Positions 34,433 through 44,894 are shown, counted from the stretch's first letter. The stretch is 64,000 nt of DNA from Hyphococcus flavus (GCF_028748065.1 NZ_CP118166.1:883501-947500); one strand, 5' to 3'. A program made the numbers and translations. Notes: generated by a model not told the origin, from the sequence alone.

Positions 34433-35497
34433 CTATGAGACGGGCGCGGTTTTTCTTTTCTCCATCATCGAATCGAAATTCGACCAGACGCCCTCATCGC
34501 CGTGCCACTCGCCTTTCGTCGCCGCCTTGGAATATTCCGTCGCGCGCGCCTCAAAGAAATTCGCATGCTCGACGCCATTCAGGATTTCCGTCAGCCATGG
34601 AAGCGGATGCTTTTCAACGCCATAGAGCTTCGGCAAATCGAGCTGGCCGAGGCGCCAGTCAGCGATATAACGGATATATTGCTTGATATCGTTCGCCGTC
34701 ATGCCCTGAACAGGCCCCATTTCAAAGGCGAGGTCGATGAACTTGTCTTCAAGGCTGACGACCGTTCTGCAACATTCAACGATGTCATCTGCAACAGCTT
34801 GAGTGACGCAGCCTGTTTCCTTTGCAAAGGCGTGGTACATCTTGATCACCCCTTCGCAATGCAAGGATTCATCGCGAATGGACCATGTCACGATCTGGCC
34901 CATGCCCTTCATCTTATTAAAGCGCGGGAAATTCATCAGCATGGCGAAAGACGCAAATAACTGCAGCCCTTCGGTAAACGCGCCGAACATGGCGAGCGTG
35001 CGTGCAATATCTTCGTTCGAATCGACGCCAAATTTTTGCATGAAATCGTGTTTGTCGCGCATCGCTTCATATTCAAGAAACGCGGAGAACTCCGATTCCG
35101 GCATGCCGATCGTTTCAAGCAGCAAGGCGTAAGCGGCGACGTGCACCGTTTCCATGTTGGAAAACGCCGACAGCATCATCTTCACCTCGGTTGGTTTGAA
35201 GACGCGCGCATAACGCTCCATGTAGTTGTCATTCACTTCGATGTCGGACTGCGTGAAGAATCGGAAAATCTGGGTCAGAAGGTTGCGCTCAGCATCGTCG
35301 AGGTTATTCGCCCAGTCCTTGCAATCCTCGCCCAGCGGCACTTCCTCAGGCATCCAGTGGACTTGCTGCTGGCGTTTCCAGAAATCGTAAGCCCAAGGGT
35401 AGCGAAACGGCTTGTAAGCGTGTGAGGGCGTTAAAAGCCCTGGGCGGGATGGGTTCGTTTCGGCGGCGTCGAGCATTTGTGCGTCCTGACTTGGCAT
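34433..35497 (-). CDS. nrdB: Class Ia ribonucleoside-diphosphate reductase, beta subunit (R2)
   Basis: A 354-residue di-iron protein that generates the tyrosyl radical used by NrdA. The diagnostic METVHVAAY gives Glu116, His119 and the radical Tyr123, and SIRDESLHCEGV supplies the second Glu/His pair. ATG at 35,495-35,497 (MPSQDAQMLD) is used; the frame is open for 65 more codons upstream but that stretch is unlike the family. nrdA is not adjacent, a common arrangement in this class. I could not identify NrdR boxes in the 205 bases upstream. Confidence 0.95.
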   Translation of the reverse strand: MPSQDAQMLDAAETNPSRPGLLTPSHAYKPFRYPWAYDFWKRQQQVHWMPEEVPLGEDCKDWANNLDDAERNLLTQIFRFFTQSDIEVNDNYMERYARVFKPTEVKMMLSAFSNMETVHVAAYALLLETIGMPESEFSAFLEYEAMRDKHDFMQKFGVDSNEDIARTLAMFGAFTEGLQLFASFAMLMNFPRFNKMKGMGQIVTWSIRDESLHCEGVIKMYHAFAKETGCVTQAVADDIVECCRTVVSLEDKFIDLAFEMGPVQGMTANDIKQYIRYIADWRLGQLDLPKLYGVEKHPLPWLTEILNGVEHANFFEARATEYSKAATKGEWHGDEGVWSNFDSMMEKRKTAPVS

Positions 35498-35702
35498 GAT
35501 TACGATAGACGAATTAGTCGCCTGAACTACCTTATCTTGTGCCTGCTTCGAAGCTGAGACGCAAGATAGGGTAAAAACAGCCTTTCCACGATTTTTCCCG
35601 ATTCGCCATGGGGAAACCAGCCATGACCGGCCGAAAGGCGTCTTGCAAATCAGCGCAGGCTGCGGTTCATCCCCATAGCCGCAGTTCAACAAGGTTCACC
35701 GC

Positions 35703-36254
35703 ATGGATGTTCAATCGCTCGCCATACCGGAAGTCAAACTGATCACGCCGCGGCGTTTTTCAGACGATCGGGGATTTTTCTCCGAAACCTATAACGCCCG
35801 CGCCTTCGCACAGGCTGGCGTCGATTGTGCGTTTGTTCAGGACAATCATTCCTACTCGGCGAAGACGGGAACCGTGCGCGGCCTCCATTATCAGGCGCCG
35901 CCCCACGCCCAATCCAAACTTGTGCGCGTTTTGCGCGGCTCAATCATCGATGTTGCGGTCGATGCACGTAAGTCATCGCCTACGTACGGCCAATGGGTCA
36001 AAGCAGAACTCTCCGCCGAGAACGGCGTTCAGATTTTCGTGCCGAAAGGTTTCCTGCACGGCTTTATCACGCTCGAGCCGGAAACGGAGGTCGCATACAA
36101 GGTCGATGCTTTTTACGATGGTCCCAGCGATGGCTCAGTCAAATGGAATGATCCGGATTTAGGGATCGACTGGGGCGTCAGCGATAAAGACACATCTCTT
36201 TCAGATAAAGACGCGTCAGCTCCTGCCTGGGCGGCATTTAAATCGCCTTATTAA
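35703..36254 (+). CDS. rfbC: dTDP-4-dehydrorhamnose 3,5-epimerase
   Basis: A 183-residue RmlC-type cupin-fold epimerase in dTDP-L-rhamnose synthesis. It has RFSDDRGFFSETYN, DNHSYSAKTGTVRGLHYQAP (active-site His in GLHYQ), PKGFLHGFITLEPETEV and VAYKVDAFYD (catalytic Tyr region). The other rhamnose genes are not in the window. A convergent glycosyltransferase gene overlaps its end by 4 bases, so a role in surface polysaccharide assembly is likely. Confidence 0.94.
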   Translation: MDVQSLAIPEVKLITPRRFSDDRGFFSETYNARAFAQAGVDCAFVQDNHSYSAKTGTVRGLHYQAPPHAQSKLVRVLRGSIIDVAVDARKSSPTYGQWVKAELSAENGVQIFVPKGFLHGFITLEPETEVAYKVDAFYDGPSDGSVKWNDPDLGIDWGVSDKDTSLSDKDASAPAWAAFKSPY

Positions 36255-37462
36255 GCGACGAGCTTATTTAATAAATCCACTTTGCGTGCGTATATGTCAG
36301 ACGCCGCGTAGTTCTTCGTGATGACAGCGCGCGCAAGAGCTCCCATTTCGCGAGCGTTCTGTTTGTTCTCCAACGTTTCGATGATGCCGGCTGCAACTTC
36401 ATTGATGTCTTTCATGTTCACTAACCGCAGTGCTGACTGGTCCTGATCGTAAAGCTCGCGTACCGGCGCAACGTCGGACGCAACAATCGGGCATCCTGTG
36501 CTCATCGCCTCCATCATTGACCAGGAAAGCACGAACGGAATGGTCAGATAGACGTGAACGGAAGACGCCTGCAGCACCTTTAGGTACTGATTGCGCGGCA
36601 ACAAGCCGGTAAAATGCACCCGGTCCAGATCAAGCCGCCGTTCAGCCAGGGCCATTTTTTTAAAGCTTTCTCCCTCGGGAAGCTTTTTTCCGTAAGCCAC
36701 TCGATCTTCGCCAACGATAACCGCGTGAGCGTTTGGGCGCTCCTTCAAAACGATTTCAAGCGCCGCCATAAACTCGGGAAAGCCGCGATAGGGCTCCATG
36801 CCGCGCGCAACATAGGTGACGATCTCCGGGACGTCGCTTAAGTCCAGTTCCGGCAGGCGCAACTTTGCTTCCGGCAACGGCTTGTAAACATCCGTATCAA
36901 TACCGTCATGCATGACGGTTACTTTATCCTGAAAGCAGTCCGGAATTTGTGAATTTTGAAATTCAGTTGGGCAGATGCCCGCATCGCAATTCACAAGATC
37001 CATGAGGATCGTCGCATTGCGCGTTCGCGTGCGTAGCTCATCGTCCAGCGTTCTGTCGTCTTCGTCCTTTAGGAACGTCAAATCCGGCGCATCAGAACGA
37101 TAGTACCACTCGAAATAACCGACATATTTTGCGTCCGGCCAAATGTCTTTGACGTAAAGGCCCGGGCCCCATCCCGAATGGGCCATGACAATGTCCGGCG
37201 TATAGCCTTTTTCTTTCAGTTTGATTGCGGTGCGCGCAAGCCCTTGTCCGTTCAGGACTGATTTTTCAAACCCGCCGACGTAAGGGTGAATTTTTTCCGT
37301 GATGTTTCTGTGGGGCGCGTAGTTGAATGTCTTTAATCCCTTCATGGAAACGCCTTTGCGTTGCGTTCCGAAGGTAACGTCCCACCCTTCCCGGTGGGCC
37401 AGATACTGCCCAAAGACGCCGAACTGGGCGGGAAAGTTATCATGCAGGAATAGGATGCGCAC
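36251..37462 (-). CDS. Glycosyltransferase family 4 protein
   Basis: A GT-B glycosyltransferase of about 403 residues. The N-terminal domain begins RILFLHDNFPAQFGV and the C-terminal donor-binding domain contains GRSFPEF-like, VIVGEDRVAYGKKLP and MSTGCPIVASDVAPVRELY motifs, the last being the family's E-x7-E-like region. GTG at 37,460-37,462 is chosen: AGAGGA lies upstream and it avoids overlap with the adaptor gene; an ATG at 37,498 would overlap by 26 bases. It is directly downstream of the type I secretion adaptor gene on the same strand, so the exporter and this enzyme may be co-transcribed. Confidence 0.87.
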   Translation of the reverse strand: MRILFLHDNFPAQFGVFGQYLAHREGWDVTFGTQRKGVSMKGLKTFNYAPHRNITEKIHPYVGGFEKSVLNGQGLARTAIKLKEKGYTPDIVMAHSGWGPGLYVKDIWPDAKYVGYFEWYYRSDAPDLTFLKDEDDRTLDDELRTRTRNATILMDLVNCDAGICPTEFQNSQIPDCFQDKVTVMHDGIDTDVYKPLPEAKLRLPELDLSDVPEIVTYVARGMEPYRGFPEFMAALEIVLKERPNAHAVIVGEDRVAYGKKLPEGESFKKMALAERRLDLDRVHFTGLLPRNQYLKVLQASSVHVYLTIPFVLSWSMMEAMSTGCPIVASDVAPVRELYDQDQSALRLVNMKDINEVAAGIIETLENKQNAREMGALARAVITKNYAASDIYARKVDLLNKLVA

Positions 37463-37472
37463 GACTGCCCGC

Positions 37473-38786
37473 TTAATCCTCTCGCATCGAACGCGCAAGC
37501 GAATCTGTAAGCGGTTTCAGGAAATAACTGATGGCTGGTCTCGAACCGGTTCTGATGAACGCTTCCACGGGCATCCCGGGCACGAGCGCCGCACCGTTCA
37601 AAAGATTTTCCAAATCTTCTCCTTGTGGAATATCCACCAGCACCAGATAGTACGATGCGCCCGTCGGTTCATCGACAAAACTGTCCGCGGACACAGTCTT
37701 AACCTGCCCTGTCGCTTCTGGCGTTGCGCGGGCGCCGAATGCGGAAAAACGAACAAGCGTTTCCTGTCCTGCTTGCACTTTATCGACATCCTGAGGCGCG
37801 ACACGCGCCGCCACTTGTAGCTTATCGCCGAACGGTACGATTTCCATCAACCCGTCGCCCGGGGCGATAACGCCGCCTTCAGTATGAACGGATAATCCAA
37901 TCACGCGGCCCGCCTGAGGCGCGCGCACTTCGGTTCTGCGCAAGGCTTCCTCTGCGGTCACTCTTCGTTCTTCAAGTTCAGATATGGAAACTTCCACGTC
38001 ACGTAACTCTGAAATAGCTTCTTCGCGGCCGGTCTCGCGTAGCCGCTCAATTTCCAGTTTCGCTTCGGCGATAATGCTCGTCGCTTCGGCGACGCCGGCG
38101 CGTAACGCGCCTCGTTCGCCTTCAAGGCGCCTCGACGCACGCTCCAGCTCACGAACACGGGTTTTCGGAGCATAGCCTTGCTCGTGCAACTCACGAACGC
38201 CGGCAAGCTCTTCTTCAATCAGCGATCTTTGATCGCGCAACGAAGAAATTTGCGCTTCGAGCCCTCTGATGCGTTCGTTTTGCTGAACGACCCGTTCTTG
38301 CAAAAGATTGATTTGCGTCAACCGTGTTGACTGGCGCGCCTCAAGCAACTGCCGCTGCCCGACTAGTTTCGACTGAAACGCTGTCGAGTTTAGGACAACC
38401 TCGACGCCTCGCGGCTCAATAAGGCTTGCAGCGCCGTCGCGTTCAGTCTCTAGCCTTGCGCGACGGGCGTAAAGCTCCGTTAGCTGACTATCAATGAGCG
38501 CGAGGTTTGCGGACTGCACTGTGTCTTCAAGCCGGGCGACGACGCGCCCCGCTTCGACAAAATCCCCTTCCTGCACCAGAATTTCATCGATCACGCCACC
38601 CTCAAGGTGCTGAACAGCCTTACGGTTTGTTTCAACAACGATTTGACCGGAGGCAATCACTGCGCCGTCAATAGGGGCCGCAATCGACCACAAAAGCGAC
38701 CCGCCAAACAATGCGGCGATAACGCCAATCCCGAGCTTAATAAAGAAGCTCGCACTAGCGGGGCGCGCCGTTACGGCTTCATTCAT
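37473..38786 (-). CDS. Type I secretion membrane-fusion adaptor, HlyD/PrtE family
   Basis: A 437-residue periplasmic adaptor linking the inner-membrane ABC protein to a TolC-like channel. One N-terminal transmembrane helix (FIKLGIGVIAALFGGSLLWS), then the beta-barrel/lipoyl entry VQHLEGGVIDEILVQEGDFV, a long coiled coil (about residues 95-265, with heptads rich in Leu, Arg and Glu) and the C-terminal VMIGRTGSRPAISYFLKPL-like ending. ATG at 38,784-38,786 overlaps the ABC gene by 8 bases (AATGAATGA), showing translational coupling. The frame is open upstream, but that would overlap the ABC gene further. Confidence 0.93.
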   Translation of the reverse strand: MNEAVTARPASASFFIKLGIGVIAALFGGSLLWSIAAPIDGAVIASGQIVVETNRKAVQHLEGGVIDEILVQEGDFVEAGRVVARLEDTVQSANLALIDSQLTELYARRARLETERDGAASLIEPRGVEVVLNSTAFQSKLVGQRQLLEARQSTRLTQINLLQERVVQQNERIRGLEAQISSLRDQRSLIEEELAGVRELHEQGYAPKTRVRELERASRRLEGERGALRAGVAEATSIIAEAKLEIERLRETGREEAISELRDVEVSISELEERRVTAEEALRRTEVRAPQAGRVIGLSVHTEGGVIAPGDGLMEIVPFGDKLQVAARVAPQDVDKVQAGQETLVRFSAFGARATPEATGQVKTVSADSFVDEPTGASYYLVLVDIPQGEDLENLLNGAALVPGMPVEAFIRTGSRPAISYFLKPLTDSLARSMRED

Positions 38787-40539
38787 TTCGCCCTGCCTGC
38801 TTTTGCTTGTTTCGAGCCTCGGCATTAAATGGCGCTACCTGTCGAGGCGCGATTTTCTGTAAGATTTCATCGCGCGGACCAAGCGCGCGGACCTCGCCAT
38901 CAACCAGAAGCAAGAGCTTATCCACAAAAGCAATCGCCGCCGGTCTGTGTGCGACAATAACGGTGGTAGCGCCGCGCGCTTTCAGTTGTTTCACAGCATG
39001 CGCCAGAGCGGCGTCCCCATCTGCGTCGAGATTTGCGTTTGGTTCGTCCAGCACAACGAGCTTGGGATTCCCATAAAGCGCACGCGCCAGCCCCAGCCGT
39101 TGACGCTGTCCCGCTGACAAATGCCGTCCGCCCTCGCCAATCTCGGTGTCATATCCATCAGGCAGGCCCAGGATCATTTCATGAGCGCCAGCGGCTTTTG
39201 CGGCGTCAATGACCTTTTCATCATCGATATCGTCCGAGAGTCTCGCAATGTTGGATGCAGCCGTGCCGTAAAAGAGTTCTACTTCCTGCGGCAGGAAACC
39301 AACAAACGCGCCAAGTGCTTCCCGATCCCATTGGTTTATGTCCGCGTCATCCAGCCGGACTTCGCCTGCAAGCGCAGGCTCAACACCGACAATGGCGCGC
39401 GCCAGCGTTGATTTACCGGCCGCGCTCGGTCCGATCACGCCAAGCGATTCCCCCGCGCCAAGGTCAAAACTGACATTCTTGAGCACGGGCCGCGGCGCCG
39501 CACCCGGCCGGCACACGAGTTTGTCCACAGATAACGCGCCGGACGGGTCCGGCAATGCTGTTCTGGGCGCAGCTTCCTTCGCCATGTTGATAAATTTTTT
39601 CAGACGCTCAAAAGCAGCGCCGGTCAGCGCGAACTGCCGCCACTGACTTGTTACGATCTCAACGGGCGCCAGCGCGCGCCCCGCAATAATCGAAGCTGCG
39701 ATCATCACGCCGGGCGTCACCGCGCCTTGGATCGCCAGAAATGCACCTGTGCCAAGAATAGCCGATTGCAAAAACAACCGCGTCGCCTTGGTGGTGGCGG
39801 TAAGGCCGCCGATGCGATCCGTCGCTAAAACGGCGTTTTCATTCGCCGTCTCCGCCAGGCCGCGCCATCTCTTTTTTAACCGGCCGCGCATGCCCATAGC
39901 GTCAACGGCTGAGGCATTGCGAATTGCACTGAGCGCCACACGCTCTGAACTCGCCGTCAATTTATTCGCTTCGAGACCAGCCGCTCTTGAAGCGCGCTCA
40001 TTGACAAACGCAAGCGCCAATAAAATCAGCAGCCCGGCCACGGCAACCACCCCAAGCAGCCAATGCATTAAAAAGACAAGAAGAAGAAAAAACGGTGTCC
40101 AGGGCGCATCGAACACAGCCGTTAACGCTGGACTGGAAACAAACTGGCGGATCTGGCGCAAATCCTTCAATGGCTGCTCGGCGGAGGCATTGCCCGCGCG
40201 CCCAGCGTCCATGGCGACGTCGAACGCCGCATCGCTCAACTTGCCCTCAAATGCATCGGCTGAACGCGAGAGTAATGCGCCGCGAGCAAAATCGAGAACC
40301 GCCATGCCGGCAAACAATGCGAAGGTGATGAGGGTAATTACAGCCAGCGTTTCGTATGAACGACTGCCCAATACGCGGTCATAGATTTGCAGCATGTAGA
40401 GGGGACCCGTCAGCATTAACATGTTGACGAAGAAGCTTAACAGTCCCGCGTGAAGCAGCAGCTTTCTGGCAGCCCTGAGGGCCGCCTCTATGTGCGGCGA
40501 AACGTTGCCCGCCTGGGGCTGAGAATGCGATGCGGCCAT
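38779..40539 (-). CDS. Type I secretion ABC transporter (permease/ATPase), PrtD-like
   Basis: A 586-residue exporter. The N-terminal transmembrane domain (residues 20-310) carries the PrtD-type block DAPWTPFFLLLVFLMHWLLG; no C39 peptidase domain is present, as in exporters of RTX proteases. The nucleotide-binding domain has Walker A GPSAAGKST (370-378), signature LSAGQRQRLGLARAL and Walker B KLVVLDEPNANLD. It recognises C-terminal, uncleaved secretion signals. The RTX array begins 141 bases upstream on the same strand, making these RTX proteins its likely substrates. No outer-membrane TolC-type gene is in the window. Confidence 0.95.
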   Translation of the reverse strand: MAASHSQPQAGNVSPHIEAALRAARKLLLHAGLLSFFVNMLMLTGPLYMLQIYDRVLGSRSYETLAVITLITFALFAGMAVLDFARGALLSRSADAFEGKLSDAAFDVAMDAGRAGNASAEQPLKDLRQIRQFVSSPALTAVFDAPWTPFFLLLVFLMHWLLGVVAVAGLLILLALAFVNERASRAAGLEANKLTASSERVALSAIRNASAVDAMGMRGRLKKRWRGLAETANENAVLATDRIGGLTATTKATRLFLQSAILGTGAFLAIQGAVTPGVMIAASIIAGRALAPVEIVTSQWRQFALTGAAFERLKKFINMAKEAAPRTALPDPSGALSVDKLVCRPGAAPRPVLKNVSFDLGAGESLGVIGPSAAGKSTLARAIVGVEPALAGEVRLDDADINQWDREALGAFVGFLPQEVELFYGTAASNIARLSDDIDDEKVIDAAKAAGAHEMILGLPDGYDTEIGEGGRHLSAGQRQRLGLARALYGNPKLVVLDEPNANLDADGDAALAHAVKQLKARGATTVIVAHRPAAIAFVDKLLLLVDGEVRALGPRDEILQKIAPRQVAPFNAEARNKQKQAGRNE

Positions 40540-40680
40540 TAACCAGAACCAGAGGTATTGCGGCTAATTCCTAATCCAAAAGCCGCGCACCATTTACTAG
40601 GCAAATTCTAGACCAAAGAGAGGAAAATAGTAAATTCCGCTTTAATCAAAGAGATTTCACCGCATCCGCACTCATACCTA

Positions 40681-43600
40681 TCAGCCAAAGATAAAGTCAT
40701 CCTCGTGGAGTTCCGCAATCAGGACGCCCTGCAGGATGATGATATCGCCATTGCCGAAGTTGATATAGGTGTCGCCGTCAAGCTCCACCGCCGCGGCGGT
40801 CACCTCTGCAAAGGTGTCGAAGCTCGACCCGAAATTGTTGAGCTGGATCACGTCCTCGGTCCCGGCGCCGGCCGTGAAGTCGGTGATCACGTCAAAATCG
40901 CCGCCGAGATTGTAAAGGAACGTGTCGTTGCCTGCGCCGCCTGTCACGAGATCATTTTGACGCCCGCCGAAGATCAAATCATCGCCATCGCCGCCATTGA
41001 TGAAATCGTTCTCCGCGGCGCCTGATATAATGTCATCGCCATCACCGCCCTCAAGAGTATCCACGCCTTTGGCGCCGAAGATCAGGTCATTACCTGCGCC
41101 GCCCATGATCAAGTCGTTGTTAGCGCCGCCGGCGGCTTCATCATCGCCGTCACCAGCGTCAAGAACGTCATTATTGACGCCGCCCGAAAGGAAATCTGAA
41201 TCACCGCCACCGGATAGCATGTCACTATCGGCGCCGCCGAAGATGATATCTTGGCCATCGCCGCCATTGATCGTGTCATTCCCCGTTGAACCGACAAGCA
41301 AATCATCGCCAGCGTTGCCAATAAGCTCGTCATTCCCGGCGCCGCCATTGGCAGAGTCGTTCCCTGCCCCGCCGATGATCTGGTCATCATCGTCATTACC
41401 GAGCATGAAATCATTGCCATCGCCGCCGTCCAGCGTGTCGTCGCCGGCGTCGCCGTTCAGCACGTCATTGCCAAGCCCGCCAAAGATTGCGTCATTTCCG
41501 CCGCCGCCGTTTTGACTGTCATTGCCGCCAGCGCCGAACATCAGATCATCGTCATCGCCGCCATCGAGCTGGTCGCCCGCTGCGCCGCCAACAATTGTAT
41601 CATTTCCGGCGCCGCCAGAAAGGCCATTGGCCTGGCTGCCCCCGATGAGATTATTCGCTCCATCGCCGCCATCCCAATTGATGGTTCCGTCAACAAGATC
41701 AGGGCCGGTCAGCTCCGCGTCTCCCAACGCCCGCACGCCTGTGCCGCCGGTCACGACATTGTCGGGACCGAAGGAGACCGCGCTGGCGTCTGTCTGATTG
41801 AACCCGACAAAGAAGCCGACAGAGTTATCCGTGAGCGTATTATTGGCGAAAAACGCGTTTGTGCCGCCACCGAAGAATGTAGAGACCAGGAAAGCCGCAG
41901 AGCCGGAACCATCCGATACGGCGACGCCCCTATTGTTGGATACGGTATTGCCGATGACGTTTATCGACGCGCCCGCGCTGATATCGAGCGCATAATCGAG
42001 GAAGTCCCCATCGCCCTTACCTGTATAGACATTGTTGATAAAGTCGCCTGAAACGCCAGAGCCAAAATACAAGACGCCAATTCGCCCGATGTCAGAGAAT
42101 GTAGAGTTTGTAACATCGACATTGCTTGCCGTGCCGAAAACGGCAATTGCATTGCCTTGGTAGGGCGAACCTGTTTCCTGATACTCAATGTCGGTAAATT
42201 CGACCTCGTCAAAACTACCCGACCCCAGGTGACGGAACGCCTGCCAAATATCATGACCGGCGCCGTCAAATGTTACGCCGGACACGTCAAGCGTCACGCC
42301 CTCTTCCACAAGGAACCAGCCCCGCGCGTCACCCGACGTGCCGGTGTCAAAAGCAGCTTCGACTGTTGTTGCACCGATGCCTTCGCCGATAATGGTCAGA
42401 TCCTTGTCGATGACAATCTGCTCGATATCGGAATCATGCACGCCCGCCGCCAAACGGATCGTATCGCCGCTGCTGGCCGCGTCCACAGCTTCTTTAATCG
42501 TATCAAAAGTGCCGATAATACTGTCCGATCCGTCAAATAACTGGACCTTCTGACCGATATTTAAAACCGTCGACCCGCCCGAGAACGCCAGCGATTCGAT
42601 ATTTGAAAATGAATCAAGACCTTCATCGCCGTCACCGGCGTTATTATCAGTCGAGCCATTAAACGCCGTCACGAAACCAGCACTTGTGGTCGTTGCATCA
42701 ATAGTAAAGTCTTGCACGTCGCCGGCGAATAACGCCGTATCGGCGCCGTCGCCGCCGTTCAGCATATCACTGCCAAGTCCGCCGACGATAATGTCATCGC
42801 CGCCCATGCCGAACACATGGTCGTCGCCGCCATAATCGTTCCCGCCCTCGGCAGAGTCGTTCAAAAGATCATTGGCGTTCGTGCCGACAATGTGGTCGTT
42901 GCCATCAGTACCCCTGACGCGGCTATCAACGCCAAGAACATCAGTCGAGTCAGAGTTGATCGTGACCCCCGAGAGGTCGAGACTGTTGTCGCCGCCTGTC
43001 AGAAGGTAATTGCCGGGATAACCCGCGACCCCTGCTGCGTCAGTACCCGGACTTGCCACCGGATCAATGAATAGAAGGTCGCCCCATGACGTGCCGCCGC
43101 TCAGATTGACGTCAGTAAAGGTAATGCCGTTGAGATCAGTATAGCCCTGAATTGCAACTTGCGGCTTGTGATACCAACCATTTACGGTGACATTATCCAT
43201 GACGACATCGCCGATGGGCGTATCCACGTCATATGTAGACGGATCAAAACCTGCGATCTGGATCGCATTATCGCCGCGGGACGCAACCGCCGTTGCTTCC
43301 GTCGCTGTCGATGTGATTGTCAAATCCGTTAATGTCGCATCGCCGTGAAAGCCAAACAGGACGATGTCGCCGGACCCGTTGGAGCCGCCCTGACCATTAT
43401 CGGTAAAGGTGGAGTTGGTAATCGAAACAGCATCGAGATCGAACGCTCCAGAACCGGAACCGACCCCGTGCGTTCCGTTATTCGAAAACGAACTATCTGA
43501 AATATCCAGAAGCGAGAGATTGGTCGAACTGCCGATACGCAGGCCTGAACCGCTTGCACCGCTCACTGAAAAGCCGCTGATGGCTACTGTTGCCGAACCG

Positions 43601-44649
43601 GCGCCGTCAATATCGCCGCTAATCTCTATGCCGTTCGATCCTGTCGGCGACAGCATGACATCGGGCACGCCGTCATTGCCCACATCAACGCCTTCAAGCG
43701 TGATCTCTTTACCGATGGAAAGGCTTTCCGCGTAGGAGCCGTCAGCCACCTGAATGAGATCGCCAGCGGACGCCTCGTCAATCGCCGCCTGAATGGACAT
43801 GCCCTCCACGACATAAAAGAACGCATCGTCGAGACCAGTCGTTGATATCTCCAGCGTTGTTCCGGTGACATCCCCGTTATCAATAGCCATTTTCGCATCT
43901 TCGACGGATGCAAACGACGCAATGATGGTCGAGCCTTCGTAAACCTGCACAGGGTTCGTGTCTTCAGTCAGCAGTTGCGAATCATCAACAGCTATGCCGC
44001 CCGCGACATCAATGTTTGTGAACCACCCATACCGGTTGCCGCCGAAATCGTTCGCATAGTCATTCGATGGGTCGTTTAAAACCTCATTGAATATTACAAC
44101 ATCGTTTGAATTCTTGACCGTCATGGACACGCCAAGCGTGCCATCTCCGGCTTCAAAGAATGTATGTTCGAAAGTGTACCATCCAGCAGATATCACTTCA
44201 CCGAAGTTGCCGGTCTCGAGATCTTCTCGCGGATCAAAATTTGTATTGTTGCTTGCGCCGATCAGCAGATCGCCCGTTGAGGTATCCTTGGTGACGTGGA
44301 AAATAAAATCCTGGAGATGCGCGCCGCTTTGATTGTTCGCCGCAACGGAATAATCAAACCCTTCTCCAGCCGCGAGCGCGCTCGGGTCGAGGTAGATTTT
44401 TATAGTCGTCGTAACACCCTGATTACTGTCGAGAGCCCGGTATCCGTCAAACCGCGTAAACGGACCTGTTAAGCCGCCATCAGCATCTGTTTGCGCAAAA
44501 ATAGAATGAGAGGAGCCGTCGGCCGAAACTATCCCGTTTGTGCCGGAAGCGACTTCGGTTGTCGTGCCCGACCATCCGTTTGTTTCATCGCTATAGCCCT
44601 CAGAATCGACTTCAAAGCTTTGGTCAAAACGCGAAAAAGTATTTGGCAT
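40681..44649 (-). CDS. Large RTX protein with two right-handed beta-helix domains
   Basis: A 1322-residue secreted protein. Residues 1-240 are a beta-rich head of unknown family. A first beta-helix begins near MSIQAAIDEASAGDLIQVADG, followed by an RTX block (GGDDHVFGMGGDDIIVGG). A second beta-helix starts at TIKEAVDAASSGDTIRLAAG, and a long C-terminal RTX region follows. It ends with the serralysin-like tail and DDFIFG. The two beta-helix openings are similar, suggesting an internal duplication. The beta-helix fold is found in pectate lyases and adhesins; no catalytic residues can be assigned. AGGGG precedes the ATG. Confidence 0.88.
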   Translation of the reverse strand: MPNTFSRFDQSFEVDSEGYSDETNGWSGTTTEVASGTNGIVSADGSSHSIFAQTDADGGLTGPFTRFDGYRALDSNQGVTTTIKIYLDPSALAAGEGFDYSVAANNQSGAHLQDFIFHVTKDTSTGDLLIGASNNTNFDPREDLETGNFGEVISAGWYTFEHTFFEAGDGTLGVSMTVKNSNDVVIFNEVLNDPSNDYANDFGGNRYGWFTNIDVAGGIAVDDSQLLTEDTNPVQVYEGSTIIASFASVEDAKMAIDNGDVTGTTLEISTTGLDDAFFYVVEGMSIQAAIDEASAGDLIQVADGSYAESLSIGKEITLEGVDVGNDGVPDVMLSPTGSNGIEISGDIDGAGSATVAISGFSVSGASGSGLRIGSSTNLSLLDISDSSFSNNGTHGVGSGSGAFDLDAVSITNSTFTDNGQGGSNGSGDIVLFGFHGDATLTDLTITSTATEATAVASRGDNAIQIAGFDPSTYDVDTPIGDVVMDNVTVNGWYHKPQVAIQGYTDLNGITFTDVNLSGGTSWGDLLFIDPVASPGTDAAGVAGYPGNYLLTGGDNSLDLSGVTINSDSTDVLGVDSRVRGTDGNDHIVGTNANDLLNDSAEGGNDYGGDDHVFGMGGDDIIVGGLGSDMLNGGDGADTALFAGDVQDFTIDATTTSAGFVTAFNGSTDNNAGDGDEGLDSFSNIESLAFSGGSTVLNIGQKVQLFDGSDSIIGTFDTIKEAVDAASSGDTIRLAAGVHDSDIEQIVIDKDLTIIGEGIGATTVEAAFDTGTSGDARGWFLVEEGVTLDVSGVTFDGAGHDIWQAFRHLGSGSFDEVEFTDIEYQETGSPYQGNAIAVFGTASNVDVTNSTFSDIGRIGVLYFGSGVSGDFINNVYTGKGDGDFLDYALDISAGASINVIGNTVSNNRGVAVSDGSGSAAFLVSTFFGGGTNAFFANNTLTDNSVGFFVGFNQTDASAVSFGPDNVVTGGTGVRALGDAELTGPDLVDGTINWDGGDGANNLIGGSQANGLSGGAGNDTIVGGAAGDQLDGGDDDDLMFGAGGNDSQNGGGGNDAIFGGLGNDVLNGDAGDDTLDGGDGNDFMLGNDDDDQIIGGAGNDSANGGAGNDELIGNAGDDLLVGSTGNDTINGGDGQDIIFGGADSDMLSGGGDSDFLSGGVNNDVLDAGDGDDEAAGGANNDLIMGGAGNDLIFGAKGVDTLEGGDGDDIISGAAENDFINGGDGDDLIFGGRQNDLVTGGAGNDTFLYNLGGDFDVITDFTAGAGTEDVIQLNNFGSSFDTFAEVTAAAVELDGDTYINFGNGDIIILQGVLIAELHEDDFIFG

Positions 44650-44894
44650 GGTGTTAAGCCCCTGATTGTTACGAAGCGAACACAGGCACGAACCGTTGAT
44701 GAAATTACCCCCGCTAGAAAGCGCGCATCATTGATGCACCGCTTGTATTAGCGTCTTATGCACATCGGTTATTGTAATGCGGCGTGCCGCTTTCCCCTCT
44801 TCTATATTTGCTCTTTAAGCGAACATTACAGAAGATATACATAAGCGCCTTCGCCGGTGAATACGCTAAATGGTGTAGGCCGAAGCAACCGCAT

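Noticed and set aside
35498-35692. N-terminal extension of NrdB to the upstream ATG
   Set aside because: The 65 extra residues do not resemble R2 proteins, and MPSQDAQML is a typical start just before the conserved region.
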